Shown here piece by piece: positions 18,023 through 28,500 of a DNA stretch of 64,000 bases (the first letter of the stretch is position 1; every line of letters starts with the position of its first letter). The stretch covers positions 186,001-250,000 of the forward strand of contig JBGTSY010000002.1 in assembly GCA_041940025.1 (NCBI GenBank), written 5' to 3'. The position numbers were made by a program, and so were the translations under genes. The DNA is from UBA5859 sp041940025 (GTDB taxonomy: Bacteria > Pseudomonadota > Gammaproteobacteria > UBA5859). The notes beneath the pieces were generated by a model that was given only the letters and a program-made list of their open reading frames with translations, was not told where the DNA came from and searched no databases.

Positions 18023-18419
18023 CTCACCTCAATTAATTAGTCAACTAACAGGTAAATCTGAGTGAAACACTCAAGGCCTGTTATGTAAAAGGAGGCACGG
18101 ATACGTAATAGTGCGCAGCTTCCATGTGTAGTAATTTAACATAGGAGACAGCGGGTTTCTTTGCCCAATTTGAATGCACATTTATCGTACAAAAAACAGG
18201 TGCAAATTATCTCTTAGAATTTAGAATCAAGAATTAGTCTCACGATTGAGACTCGCTATCAGCGGAGGATTTTGCCACAATTTCTGCTGAGTCGACTATC
18301 GGTCTGCACCGGACTATTATTTGATTTTTATCAAGTAGGATGCGGTATGTTGGATCATAATGCACGGGTAGAATAATATTTTATTTCAAATCTCAAGAAT
18401 AGAATTAGGAAGAATAAAG
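18023..18419. other. Regulatory intergenic region upstream of outer-membrane barrel gene
   Basis: About 400 bases between divergent genes. It holds an AGTCTCA-CGAT-TGAGACT hairpin at 18236-18253 without a T run, and an FNR/Anr-type promoter listed separately. No coding sequence is recognised. Confidence 0.7.
18321..18361 (+). promoter_or_regulatory. FNR/Anr-type box and class II promoter
   Basis: TTGAT-TTTT-ATCAA at 18321-18334 is an exact match to the FNR/Anr consensus TTGAT-N4-ATCAA. CATAAT at 18356-18361 matches five of six positions of the -10 consensus. If transcription starts about 7 bases further on, the box is centred near -41, the class II activator position. The outer-membrane barrel gene begins at 18420. 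The implied regulator is an oxygen-responsive FNR homologue encoded elsewhere. Confidence 0.7.
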
Positions 18420-18995
18420 ATGAAAAAAGGGCTTGGTTTTATCATTTTGCTAATTGTAATGGGCTCCCAATCTGCTTGGGCTCATCATCGCTACTTTGTT
18501 GGAGGTACGCTGGCGGTCGCTACTCAGAAGGAACCAAATACGGATGACCTTTATTACGGCTTGGCTGGAGGGGTATTGGGATCCCATCTGAGAGCTGGAT
18601 ACAGTGTTGAGGCTCGATTAGGCTTTGGATTAAATCAAGACAGTGGAACGGTGGATATCACTTCAGGCCCCTTTATAGGAGATACGGTTAAATTTAAAGC
18701 GAGACTGGACTACTATTTAACCGGCTTGGTTCGGTTCGATGTCGCTTTTATGGATGATCAAGCGCAATTGTATGGCTTGTTGGGATTAACTCAATATGAG
18801 GGTTCTGTTGAATCGTCTTCGCCGGTAGCGCGACCAGAAGGTGATTTTTCCGGTTCAGATGTCTCTTGGGGATTTGGTGTCTCCTATGACTTTTTGGAAC
18901 GAGTGCGCATAGGATTAGAGTGGATCAATCTAGTGGACGAACCTTCTGTGGATGTTCGCTTTTATGGCTTACGGGTGACTGTGCCTTTCGGTTAA
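18420..18995 (+). CDS. Small outer-membrane beta-barrel protein
   Basis: 191 residues with signal peptide 1-21 (FIILLIVMGSQSAWA). The mature part alternates hydrophobic and polar residues in amphipathic strands and ends in the strand FYGLRVTVPFG. It is the size of eight-stranded OmpA-like/OmpX/OmpW-type barrels, with no periplasmic domain. I cannot assign a specific family with certainty. A probable oxygen-responsive FNR-type promoter precedes it, which would fit a barrel induced at low oxygen; OmpW is a known FNR-controlled example, but this sequence is not clearly OmpW. It is monocistronic. Confidence 0.8.
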   Translation: MKKGLGFIILLIVMGSQSAWAHHRYFVGGTLAVATQKEPNTDDLYYGLAGGVLGSHLRAGYSVEARLGFGLNQDSGTVDITSGPFIGDTVKFKARLDYYLTGLVRFDVAFMDDQAQLYGLLGLTQYEGSVESSSPVARPEGDFSGSDVSWGFGVSYDFLERVRIGLEWINLVDEPSVDVRFYGLRVTVPFG

Positions 18996-19443
18996 CTGCA
19001 CCTCTCTGTTTAGCGGAATCAACATAGTATCTTTCACTATCAGATAGGGGTTTCAGTAGCAGTTTATGCATCATAGGAATTAGAATGTTCTTTGTTATCG
19101 GTGCTGTTTAACTGGGTAGACACTATCTGCAATAATAAAAACTAATGGATGGTTCCACCTTGTTTACCTATAAGGGTAATCTATAGATGGATCCGGCGTC
19201 ACAGATGACAACAAGAAAGCATCAATACTTATCAAGCCAACAAAGAATCACTTGAGCGTTAATGCTACTGGCGCTCTTTGCCGGAAAGGTCTAGTATAAA
19301 TCACTGCTCGATTCCGAGTGGCAGGCAGTACCAGTGGCGAGTCGATTGATGCATTCTTGCCCAATTAATCTGGTGTTGGCAACTATAAAAATAGATAGAC
19401 AGCAGATTGCATGTTTATCACATTTACCAAATGAGGAGGTGTC
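18996..19443. other. Intergenic region without recognised gene
   Basis: About 450 bases before the thiolase gene. No convincing coding frame, terminator or promoter could be fixed. The thiolase itself has a strong GAGGAGG ribosome binding site ending five bases before its ATG. Confidence 0.6.
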
Positions 19444-20613
19444 ATGAAAAAAGGCAGAGATGTATACATTGTCGGTGTAGGAATGACCAAGTTTGAAAGA
19501 ACTGAGAAAGGTTTTCCACAACTGGCGAAACAAGCGGGAGAAGAAGCGCTGAAAATGGCTGGCATTAAGTATCAGGCCGTGGAGCAGGCTTATTGTGGTT
19601 ATGTCACTGGAATGAGCACGTCGGGGCAACGTGCTGTGTATGGATTGGGTATGACGGGGATCCCGGTTTATAACGTGAACAATAATTGTTCCTCTGGCTC
19701 CACAGCTATGTATTTGGGTTATCAAGCGGTCAGCGCCGGCATCAATGAGTGTGTCCTGGCTTTGGGATTCGAAAAAATGGAAAAAGGACCCCTTGAAAAC
19801 ACCTTACAGGGCAAAAAATTGAATGAAGAAGAGAGGGCGGAACAGAAGAAAAAGGTACCCATGACCGCGCGTATATTTGGTGATGCTGGCCGAGCGCACA
19901 TGAAGGAGTATGGTTCTACTAAAGAGGATTTTGCCAAGATAAGTGTGAAGAATCACAATCATTCTGTGAACAATCCACGGTCGCAATATCAGGATCCATG
20001 CACATTGCAAGAGGTGCTTGAATCACGAGAAGTGTATGATCCCTTAACACTATTGCAGTGTTGTCCTACCTCTGATGGTTCTGCCGCAGTCATATTAGCG
20101 TCAGAAGATTTTGTGAAGAAAAACAATTTACAAAAGTCCGCGGTTAAGATTCGCTCGATGACCATGACTACCGATAAGATGGAGGACTTTGCATTGGGTC
20201 CCATAGGCATGGCGGGATATGGTATGACTAAAGCGGCTGCTAAGCATGTCTATGAGGAGTCCGGCGTGGCGCCTACAGACATACAGGTGATCGAGCTGCA
20301 TGACTGCTTTAGCACCAATGAACTTCTCACATACGAAGGTCTGGAATTAGCAGAGCAGGGAGAGGCGAGCAAATTAGTGCATGATGATGCCAATACCTAT
20401 GGCGGGCAGTGGGTGATTAATCCTTCGGGCGGTCTGTTGAGCAAGGGACATCCAATGGGCGCCACTGGCTTGGCTCAGGCATCTGAGATCGTTTGGCATT
20501 TGACGGGCCAAGCGGATAGGCGTCAGGTAGAAGGTGCTCGTCTGGGTTTAACTCACAATTTGGGATTGGGTGGCGCCTGTGTGGTGGGTATCTACGAAGC
20601 ACCCTCTTCATAA
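19444..20613 (+). CDS. Thiolase-family lipid-transfer protein / acetyl-CoA acetyltransferase
   Basis: 389 residues, thiolase fold. The nucleophilic Cys82 sits in NVNNNCSSGSTAM. HDCFSTNEL near residue 281 and NPSGGLLSKGHPMGATG near 334-350 are the SCP2-thiolase-type active-site blocks, and LGLGGACVVGIYE closes the protein. This branch includes lipid-transfer proteins and side-chain thiolases (SCP-x type). It should act on 3-ketoacyl-CoA or a related thioester in the cytoplasm; chain specificity cannot be read. It starts at ATG 19444 behind GAGGAGG and ends at a strong terminator, so it is a single-gene unit, without the usual partner fatty-oxidation genes. Confidence 0.9.
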   Translation: MKKGRDVYIVGVGMTKFERTEKGFPQLAKQAGEEALKMAGIKYQAVEQAYCGYVTGMSTSGQRAVYGLGMTGIPVYNVNNNCSSGSTAMYLGYQAVSAGINECVLALGFEKMEKGPLENTLQGKKLNEEERAEQKKKVPMTARIFGDAGRAHMKEYGSTKEDFAKISVKNHNHSVNNPRSQYQDPCTLQEVLESREVYDPLTLLQCCPTSDGSAAVILASEDFVKKNNLQKSAVKIRSMTMTTDKMEDFALGPIGMAGYGMTKAAAKHVYEESGVAPTDIQVIELHDCFSTNELLTYEGLELAEQGEASKLVHDDANTYGGQWVINPSGGLLSKGHPMGATGLAQASEIVWHLTGQADRRQVEGARLGLTHNLGLGGACVVGIYEAPSS

Positions 20614-20637
20614 GTGACACTGTCATTTTCACCAATG

Positions 20638-20666
20638 AAAAGGCCGCATATTTGCGGCCTTTTCTG
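20638..20666 (+). terminator. Rho-independent terminator after thiolase gene
   Basis: Perfect stem AAAAGGCCGCA / TGCGGCCTTTT with a short TATT loop, the last bases forming the T run. It lies 24 bases past the thiolase stop. The flanking A run means it could also work on the opposite strand for rnd readthrough. Confidence 0.9.
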
Positions 20667-20826
20667 TTTGTGAAATCAGAATGCGCTTTTTTAGTGTTAA
20701 CGGCATTATGCGTACACCTATCCTGCTCATTTGCATACATCAAGGCAGGGTTAGCTATTGAATTAGCTGAACGGAAACAATGGCAGCTGATTTGGCTTTC
20801 TTGAAAAGAGAGCCCAATTAAAGAAT

Positions 20827-21996
20827 CTAAACCGATTCGAGCTGTAGCTGACCAGAACGAACAACAACCTGAATTTTTCCAGATATAAATTGTTCTAGCG
20901 TTTGTCCAACCACTTTATAGCGCCATCCTTGAAGTATATTTAGCGCACGTTCACCTCGGATTAATTGTTCCAATTCTTTGCGGGTAGTGACCGAGCCTGG
21001 ACTTAACCCTTGTTCCAGAGCTTTAAGTTTAACAATCGCAGATAGTGCATCCATGAGACTCTCTTCTTCGGAAGTGAGTTTCGCTGTCCTGGGACTAGTA
21101 GCTTCCGGTGCAAATTGATGGAATTCATGCAAAGCTTCAATGATCGAATCGCCATAGTTTTCAATAGTGCTGCGTGCCAAACCGCGGAGTTCTGAAAGCT
21201 CTTGCAGATCTCCAGGCATCATCTTGCACAGGTCGACCACTACCTCATCTTTCAAGATCCATTTACGTGGTTGATTTTTTTGTACTGCTATTTGTTCGCG
21301 CCAGCAAGCTAAACTCTGTAGCGCTTGATGATGTTTGCCCTTCAAACGGCTGCTACCCTTGACCTTGAGCCATGCTCGGTTGGGGGGAGTGCTATAGCGG
21401 CTCGCTTGGGTTAAATTCTGCTGCTCGTCTCGCAACCAATTTAGTCTGCCTAACTCTCTTAGTTGTTTATCTAGTTTTGTATAAATCGGCATCAGGTAGC
21501 GCACATCGTCCGCGGCGTATTTCAATTGTTTGTCGGATAAGGGTCTCTTTGCCCAATCCGTACGGCTATGAGTTTTACTCAGATGTACATTTAACAGCTT
21601 GCCCACTAATACGGAATAGCCAATTTGATCTCCGTAACCTAACAAGGAAGCAGCAAGCTGCGTATCAAATAGCGGTTGGGGTACCGCACCACTGAGGTGG
21701 TAAATCACCTCTAGATCCTGATCGGCGGCGTGAAAGACTTTCTCAATTTTCTCATGGTGCAGCAGCGACCAAAGAGGAGTGAGATCCTTTAATTCCAGAC
21801 AATCAATAAGAGCAATTTCGTTCGGGATCCCGATCTGCACCAAACAGAGTTTGGGGAAGTAAGTACGCTCTCGCATAAATTCAGTGTCCACTGCCAGCCA
21901 TGGAGACGATCTGGCAGAATCGCAAAAACCGATTAATTCCTCTTGAGCGCGGATAAAATGCACAGGCAATGCGGGTAGGGTTCGATTGGTTGACAT
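20827..21996 (-). CDS. rnd: Ribonuclease D
   Basis: 389 residues, close to the usual 375. 3'-to-5' exoribonuclease for tRNA and small RNA maturation. The DEDD exonuclease domain shows motif I (AVDTEFMRERTYFPKLCLVQIG), motif II (HAADQDLEVI) and motif III (KYAADDVRYLMPIY), with the Asp, Glu and Tyr residues in place. HRDC domains follow in the C-terminal half (about 210-300 and beyond). It is transcribed alone, divergent from the PilZ gene. Confidence 0.94.
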   Translation of the reverse strand: MSTNRTLPALPVHFIRAQEELIGFCDSARSSPWLAVDTEFMRERTYFPKLCLVQIGIPNEIALIDCLELKDLTPLWSLLHHEKIEKVFHAADQDLEVIYHLSGAVPQPLFDTQLAASLLGYGDQIGYSVLVGKLLNVHLSKTHSRTDWAKRPLSDKQLKYAADDVRYLMPIYTKLDKQLRELGRLNWLRDEQQNLTQASRYSTPPNRAWLKVKGSSRLKGKHHQALQSLACWREQIAVQKNQPRKWILKDEVVVDLCKMMPGDLQELSELRGLARSTIENYGDSIIEALHEFHQFAPEATSPRTAKLTSEEESLMDALSAIVKLKALEQGLSPGSVTTRKELEQLIRGERALNILQGWRYKVVGQTLEQFISGKIQVVVRSGQLQLESV

Positions 21997-22125
21997 ATTA
22001 AAAATTTAGAACGACATAAAAGTACACAGTTGGTACAAGAAACTTATCTGCAGAGGGCTTTAGCCACTTCAGGATGGGCCGATAGCATGAAGGAACTCAA
22101 GTCAAAAATCTATAATTGAAATAGC

Positions 22126-22791
22126 ATGAGATTTCAGGATCTTAATCTTCCAGTGGGTGCTCCCGTGAGTTTGGAACTGTTCAGTTCGGACTCAGGTACG
22201 GAATATCCAGCACAACTGATTGGCTACCGTGCAGCGAAGAGTATCATATTTAGCGCGCCTAGACTGAAAAAGCCCACCTCCATGGTGCCTGGTACGGAGT
22301 GCATGATCCGTTTTTTTACCAGCGGTAACGCTTACTCTTTCGAAGTGAAAATCCTCGCGTACTTAACTGAGCCTTATGTGCATATTCATGTTGGGTTTCC
22401 CACCCATTTGAATACAGTCGTGGTACGTACTCAGCCCCGTTTCCCAGTCACTTTACCATTGGCGAATACAATCCAGGACCGGGTTTCCATTACCATGGTG
22501 GATGTGAGCATGTTTGGCGCAAGACTGGTGTCAAGTTTGCCCCTTGGGGAAATCCATGATCATTTCAATTTAGATTTACGCTTGCCGTTAGCCGACGGTA
22601 TGCGCACAATGCGGTTGGATTCAGTGATTCGTTACGTCAGGCGGCTAGATCCGAATTCTAAATGTGGTGATTATCATCATGGTGTAGAATTTAAGGCGCT
22701 AACTGCAGAAGACAAAGTGACCATTCAGCAATTTATTAATGAACAGCAACGCCCAAGCACGCACTCTCCTCTTTCTGTTGTCACATCCTAA
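22126..22791 (+). CDS. PilZ-domain flagellar-brake-like protein (YcgR-type)
   Basis: 221 residues with an N-terminal PilZN/YcgR-like domain (1-95) and a C-terminal PilZ domain. The c-di-GMP motif is complete: RTQPR (Arg101, Arg105) and DVSMFG (Asp126, Ser128, Gly131). It should bind c-di-GMP and change motility or surface behaviour. No flagellar or cyclase genes lie nearby, so the output is unknown. The gene starts 129 bases from rnd on the opposite strand and 93 bases before pepN. Confidence 0.88.
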   Translation: MRFQDLNLPVGAPVSLELFSSDSGTEYPAQLIGYRAAKSIIFSAPRLKKPTSMVPGTECMIRFFTSGNAYSFEVKILAYLTEPYVHIHVGFPTHLNTVVVRTQPRFPVTLPLANTIQDRVSITMVDVSMFGARLVSSLPLGEIHDHFNLDLRLPLADGMRTMRLDSVIRYVRRLDPNSKCGDYHHGVEFKALTAEDKVTIQQFINEQQRPSTHSPLSVVTS

Positions 22792-22884
22792 CTATTTTTA
22801 AATCAATTCTGGCTGGGGCTTTTTGAATCCAGGTGAATTTTAAAAATTCTCAGGACAGATACACGAATCGACTAGGTAACGAAT

Positions 22885-25524
22885 ATGCATCAGGAAAAAC
22901 CAAGGACCATCTATTTAAAGGACTATTGCCCACCGGACTTTCTAATAGACAGAACCGATTTAAAGTTTGAACTTAAAGAAACATCAACCTTAGTACTGGC
23001 CAAGTTGTCAGTACGCAAAAATTCTGCTGCTGGTGCGCATCAGCGCCCTATCCAGTTAAATGGTGAGGGGTTGAGATTGAAGTCAGTGGCACTGAATGGC
23101 GTGGTGCTAGATGAAAGTGAATACCAATTATCGCCCACCACACTTTCCATTCCTATTGCGGATGAAAGCGCGGTGATAGAAACCGAGGTGGAAATATTTC
23201 CAGACAAAAACAGTTCTCTTGAAGGGTTGTACCGTTCGAACGGTATCTATTGCACCCAATGTGAGGCGGAAGGCTTCCGTAAAATCACCTATTTTTTGGA
23301 TCGCCCGGACGTGATGAGTGAATTCACTACCACTCTGGTTGCCGACAAAGATCAGAATCCGATTTTACTTTCAAATGGCAATTGCATTGAATCGGGCAGT
23401 TTAGAAGATGGACGTCATTGGATGCGCTGGCACGATCCTTTTAGAAAACCCAGCTATCTGTTTGCACTGGTGGCTGGAGACTTGCACAAGGTGATGGATA
23501 GCTACGAAACCTTATCAGGCCGAAAGGTGGCGCTGGAAATCTTCGTCGAACCGCAAAATGTTGAAAAGTGTGATCATGCTATGAATTCGCTAAAAAAGGC
23601 GATGAAGTGGGACGAACAGCAATTTGGCCTAGAGTATGATTTGGACACTTACATGATAGTGGCGGTGGATCATTTTAATATGGGCGCCATGGAGAATAAG
23701 GGTCTGAATATATTTAATTCAAAATTTGTCTTGGCAAAACCAGAGACTGCGACGGATGTAGACTTTGCTGGGATTGAAGGAGTCATCGCCCACGAATATT
23801 TTCACAACTGGACTGGTAACAGAGTCACCTGTCGGGATTGGTTTCAACTGAGTTTGAAAGAAGGCCTGACAGTGTTTCGGGATCAAGAATTTAGCTCAGA
23901 CATGCAGTCCCGATCAGTCAAACGAATCGAAGATGTACGACTATTAAAAACCGTTCAGTTCGCCGAAGACGCCAGTCCCATGGCGCACCCGGTACGGCCA
24001 GAGTCTTACATAGAGATCAATAATTTTTACACAGTTACCATCTATGAAAAAGGGGCCGAGGTAATTCGTATGTTGCACACCCTGTTGGGTGATGCGGGGT
24101 TTAAACGAGGAATGAAGCTTTATTTTAAACGCCATGACGGACAGGCGGTCACCTGTGATGATTTTGTTGCCGCGATGGCGGATGCAAATGAAATTGATCT
24201 CACTCAATTTAAACTGTGGTATAGCCAAGCAGGCACGCCAGAGATAGGAGTTTCAAGTCACTGGGATCCGCAGCAGGGGATCTACAGCTTAACTTTGACT
24301 CAGTCCTTTCCAGAGCATGTTCAGTCTGATCAAAGCAAACCATTATTGATTCCCGTTAAACTTGCCCTGTTGGATCTGCATGGGCAGCAGCAACCTCTAA
24401 TAGACGCCGGATCTGGCGTGCAGCTGGACAAAGACGTACTTTATTTGGATAGCATACAACAAACTTTTCGATTTAGAGATCTGCAAAGTGAGCCTAAAGT
24501 TTCCATGTTTCGTGGGTTTTCTGCACCGGTTAAAGTGAAGCAAAATTTAGCCGTGGATGATCTGGCTTTTCTGGCTACCCATGACCAAGATCCCTTTAAT
24601 CGTTGGGATGCCAGTCAACAGTTGTGGTTACATCATCTGTTGCAATTAATTGAAATGCACCAAGGAGGAACTCCACTGGTAATAGATCCTCAGTTAATTG
24701 AATTTTGCGCAGATCAACTCAATGACGACACAATGGATCCGGCTTTGGTGGCTCTAATTTTAACACCACCTTCTGCGCAATTGTTGGTGGAGTCAGTGTC
24801 AGAGATCGATATAGAAGCGATTGAGGCGAGCCTTCAATCTGTACGAACCACCATTGCTGCAGAATTGAGTGATCAATGGAAACATATCTATGAGCGAGAA
24901 CGTCAGGACTCTCCCTATGAATTTAATAGCCAATCTGTGGCGAAGCGCAGCTTAAAGAATCTCGCGCTTAATTATTGGGCGATCAGTAGTGATCAGGGAC
25001 TTGAGGCCGCACAACAACAATATCGACATGCCGATAACATGACCGATCGGTTGGCGGCCTTAACATTATTAGTGAATGAAGAGACGGGTAACTATCAATC
25101 TTTACTTGAAGAGTTTTATAGCAAATGGCAGTCGGATCCGCTTGTGCTTGATAAATGGTTTAGCCTTCAGGCCAGCTCGCGAGGCGAAAAAACCTTTGCG
25201 CGCGTAAAAGAGCTGTATAAACACAAGGATTTTAATTTAAAAAATCCTAATCGTGTCCGGTCCTTATTAGGGATGTTCAGTCGAGGAAATATACTACGTT
25301 TTCACGAGCCAACAGGGGAGGCATATAAGTTTTTTACTGATCAAATTCTAAAGTTGAATGAGTTCAATCCACAAGTGGCTTCTCGTTTATTGGTAGCCTT
25401 TGGTGCCTGGTCTCGTTTTAATCAACCTAGAAAAGAACTCATCAAAGCTCAGCTAGAACGTATCCTGACCCAAGATGAATTGTCATCCGATGTGTACGAA
25501 ATTGTGAGTAAATATTTGACGTAA
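22885..25524 (+). CDS. pepN: Aminopeptidase N
   Basis: 879 residues, the family length. M1 zinc aminopeptidase that removes N-terminal residues from cytoplasmic peptides. GAMEN lies at 267-271 and binds the substrate amino end. The zinc motif HEYFH-x18-E gives ligands His303, His307 and Glu326. The remaining domains (DUF3458-type) follow to the C-terminus ending EIVSKYLT. ATG 22885 gives the canonical beginning (KPRTIYLKDYCPPDFLID). It is monocistronic; the hairpin after it serves the gene on the other strand better. Confidence 0.96.
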   Translation: MHQEKPRTIYLKDYCPPDFLIDRTDLKFELKETSTLVLAKLSVRKNSAAGAHQRPIQLNGEGLRLKSVALNGVVLDESEYQLSPTTLSIPIADESAVIETEVEIFPDKNSSLEGLYRSNGIYCTQCEAEGFRKITYFLDRPDVMSEFTTTLVADKDQNPILLSNGNCIESGSLEDGRHWMRWHDPFRKPSYLFALVAGDLHKVMDSYETLSGRKVALEIFVEPQNVEKCDHAMNSLKKAMKWDEQQFGLEYDLDTYMIVAVDHFNMGAMENKGLNIFNSKFVLAKPETATDVDFAGIEGVIAHEYFHNWTGNRVTCRDWFQLSLKEGLTVFRDQEFSSDMQSRSVKRIEDVRLLKTVQFAEDASPMAHPVRPESYIEINNFYTVTIYEKGAEVIRMLHTLLGDAGFKRGMKLYFKRHDGQAVTCDDFVAAMADANEIDLTQFKLWYSQAGTPEIGVSSHWDPQQGIYSLTLTQSFPEHVQSDQSKPLLIPVKLALLDLHGQQQPLIDAGSGVQLDKDVLYLDSIQQTFRFRDLQSEPKVSMFRGFSAPVKVKQNLAVDDLAFLATHDQDPFNRWDASQQLWLHHLLQLIEMHQGGTPLVIDPQLIEFCADQLNDDTMDPALVALILTPPSAQLLVESVSEIDIEAIEASLQSVRTTIAAELSDQWKHIYERERQDSPYEFNSQSVAKRSLKNLALNYWAISSDQGLEAAQQQYRHADNMTDRLAALTLLVNEETGNYQSLLEEFYSKWQSDPLVLDKWFSLQASSRGEKTFARVKELYKHKDFNLKNPNRVRSLLGMFSRGNILRFHEPTGEAYKFFTDQILKLNEFNPQVASRLLVAFGAWSRFNQPRKELIKAQLERILTQDELSSDVYEIVSKYLT

Positions 25525-25549
25525 AAAAATGGGTGGAATCACTCCACCC
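25523..25549 (-). terminator. Rho-independent terminator of the subtilase gene
   Basis: On the minus strand GGGTGGA-GTGAT-TCCACCC is followed by A and seven T. It lies 22 bases beyond the subtilase stop and overlaps the end of pepN on the other strand. Confidence 0.88.
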
Positions 25550-25570
25550 GTCAATGCCTTTTTTATTTGC

Positions 25571-28500
25571 TCACCTGCCGAATCTTTTGCGAGAAAATGC
25601 TCCTCGTAGTTTAAATAGACGCGGTTGCCTAATCTTTACGGAGATCTTTTTAGTACTGAGATTGCCAAATGTATCTTCCGCGCTGAATTCCAAATGATAG
25701 ATGCCTTTTGTGTATTTCGTGGTGTCTAAGCGAAATTGCAGTTTGTTGTTATCCGTTTGATTCAATAGTACATTGTTTAGCTTCAATCTTGTCCATCCCA
25801 CAAGAGAGGTATCGTCGGCTTCCAATCCTATTGTGACTAGGCCGGAGATCCTTTGTCGGTCTCTGATCCCAGAGATGATTAACTCAGGTGACGTTGTGTC
25901 TGGCTCGGGATTAGTCTGGGACGGGTTGTCTATGCGAATGCTCATGTGCACAGTTTGAGTGTTGTTGGCTTGATCGAACGCCCGTATCGTCAGGTTGTGT
26001 TCCCCGTTTGCAAACTGAGTCGAGTCCAACACATATTCATAAGGTGACGCAGCGTCACTGAACATAAGATTATTATCTATTAGGAACTCAATTCTATCGA
26101 TGCCAGAGGCATCTTCTGCCTGCACCTGTAGTCGAACCTGTCCACTAATGGGCGAGGAGAGTGGTGTTAATAAGTGAACAGTAGGAGGTTGATTATCGAT
26201 AGGTTCTCCGTGTTTAACATTGATTGAGATGCTGTGGCTCTTCGTGTTTCCTGCAGCATCATAGGCACGAGCAGTAATACTATATGTACCATTATTTAAG
26301 GTAGTGGTATCTAACACGTACTGGTAAGGTGCATTGGTATCGATCGCCACCACCCAGCCAGAATGTAAGAACTCTACCTTTGTCACACCGACATTATCTG
26401 TTGCGTTCGCCACCAAGGTAATGGTGCCCGTCACTGATCCTGAGAAATGATTGATAATCTCGACAGTAGGTGCAGAGATATCCGCTTCAATGTTTTCGAT
26501 TTGAATGGTGACGTTGGTACTGTTTTGATTTCCCGCGGCGTCGGAAGCGACGACGGATAGTGAGTGAGAGCCGTTAGCAAAGTTGCGTGTGTCAATAGAA
26601 AAAGAATAAGGCGCGTTGGAGTCACTGGCAATCAGAGTAGTGTTCACATATAGGCTCACGCCGGTGACACCTACATTATCTGACGCAGACACATTCACAG
26701 TAACCGTGCCTGATAGAGGAGAGGCAAAGGTGTTGCTGATGCTCACTGTGGGCGCGCTGGTGTCCGGGGGAGGTGTGTTGTGAACGGTCAATTGAGCTTG
26801 CGCGGTTTGTTCGTTGCCTGCATCATCCAGTGCTCTCAAGATAAGTGTATAGGTGCCATCAACTAGTTGGCTGGTGTCCAGAGTAAAATTATAGGGTGCA
26901 GTGGCATCCACACTATGGAGTGCACCATTGATAAACAATTGAACTTGCGCCACTGCTACATTGTCACTTGCGTTTGCTAGTATATTAATGGTGCCGGTAA
27001 CTGGAGTATTAAAATTCGAGCTGAAACTGACGCTAGGGGACGCCGTATCAGGCGGGGGTGCGTTGTTGACTTTCAGTGTCTGGGTATCAGACCCACTATT
27101 GTTTGCGTCATCGAATGCTCTGGCGACAATGGCATGATTGCCGTCGTTGAGTTCAGTGGTGTCTAGGTTAAACTGGTAGGGTGCACTGGAATCTATGGCT
27201 TTAACCCATCCGTTGACTAAAAATTCTACTTTTTTCACCCCGACATTATCAGTCGCATTCGCAGCAATATTAATAGTGCCGCTATGGGTTTCGGTAAAGT
27301 CAGTCATTAATGTGACTGAAGGTGAGGTGTTGTCCTCGATCTGATTCAGGATCTGAATAGAAACAGTTGTCGATGCACTGTTGCCTGCGGCATCGGTAGC
27401 AGAGGCGGTTAGCTCATATTCACCATTTGTATGATTCTTACTATTCAAACTAAAGCGATAAGGATCACTACTATCGGTACCAATCAACGTGTTATTTAAA
27501 CGAAGTGTGACAGATTCAACGCCTTGATTGTCAGAAGCGTTAATCTCAACATTGATTGTGCCAGAGACAGGTTCGTTGAATGCATGTGCAAACGCGATGG
27601 TTGGGGCTTCGGAATCTTCTTCCTCACCCACGATGGACGACACGGCTTGTCCCACTTCGATACGTCCGTGCCCAAAATGTGGATCATAACCGAAGCTGCC
27701 TAGATCTGACGCCGTCTGTTTTAGCAGCTGTTTCAAGCTGGTACTGTTCAAACTGGGATCCAGTGACAACAATAACGCGACGGCACCGGAAGTGACGGGT
27801 GCGGCAAATGAAGTGCCGCTCACACTGGCATATCCGCCACTCATGGTGGTGGTCCAGATGCCAGCGCCTGGTGCGGCAAAATCAACATAGTTTCCATAGC
27901 TAGACCAGCTTGCTCGTGCGTCCGCTGCAGTGGTGGCAGAAATCACAATGATCTCTTCACTAGCAGTGTAGCTTTGTTGACTGCCCAAATTGCCCGCCGC
28001 AATCACAGTTACGCCACCGCGGTCTTTTAAGTATTTCGCTGCATTTTGGATGGTGGGGCTGTTGCTCACATCGTAGCTTAGATTGGCCACTCGTGCGCCA
28101 TGATCTGCTGCCCAATAGATCCCTTCGGCCAAATCGCTGGTATAGGCAGCGCCATCGCTGCGATTGGAAACTCGTATGGGCATGAGTTTCGCGTTCCAGG
28201 CTACCGAAGCAACGCCAATGGTATTGTTGCTCAGTGCGCCCACGACTCCTGCGACCTTAGTACCGTGGCCCATTACATCGCCTGTATTAGTTGAGTTATC
28301 TACGGTATTGGTGCCTGCTACTAATTTACCGGCTAGATCGGGATGAGCGGCGTGAACTCCAGAATCTAGAATGGCAACCGTAATGTCTGATCCCTTGGTG
28401 TGATCCCAGGCCTTAGGTGCGCCGATTTTCGGTAGGTGCCACGACTGACTGTATTTGGCATCGTTGGGGGTTGTATCGGTGAGTTCGACCAATTCGTCGA

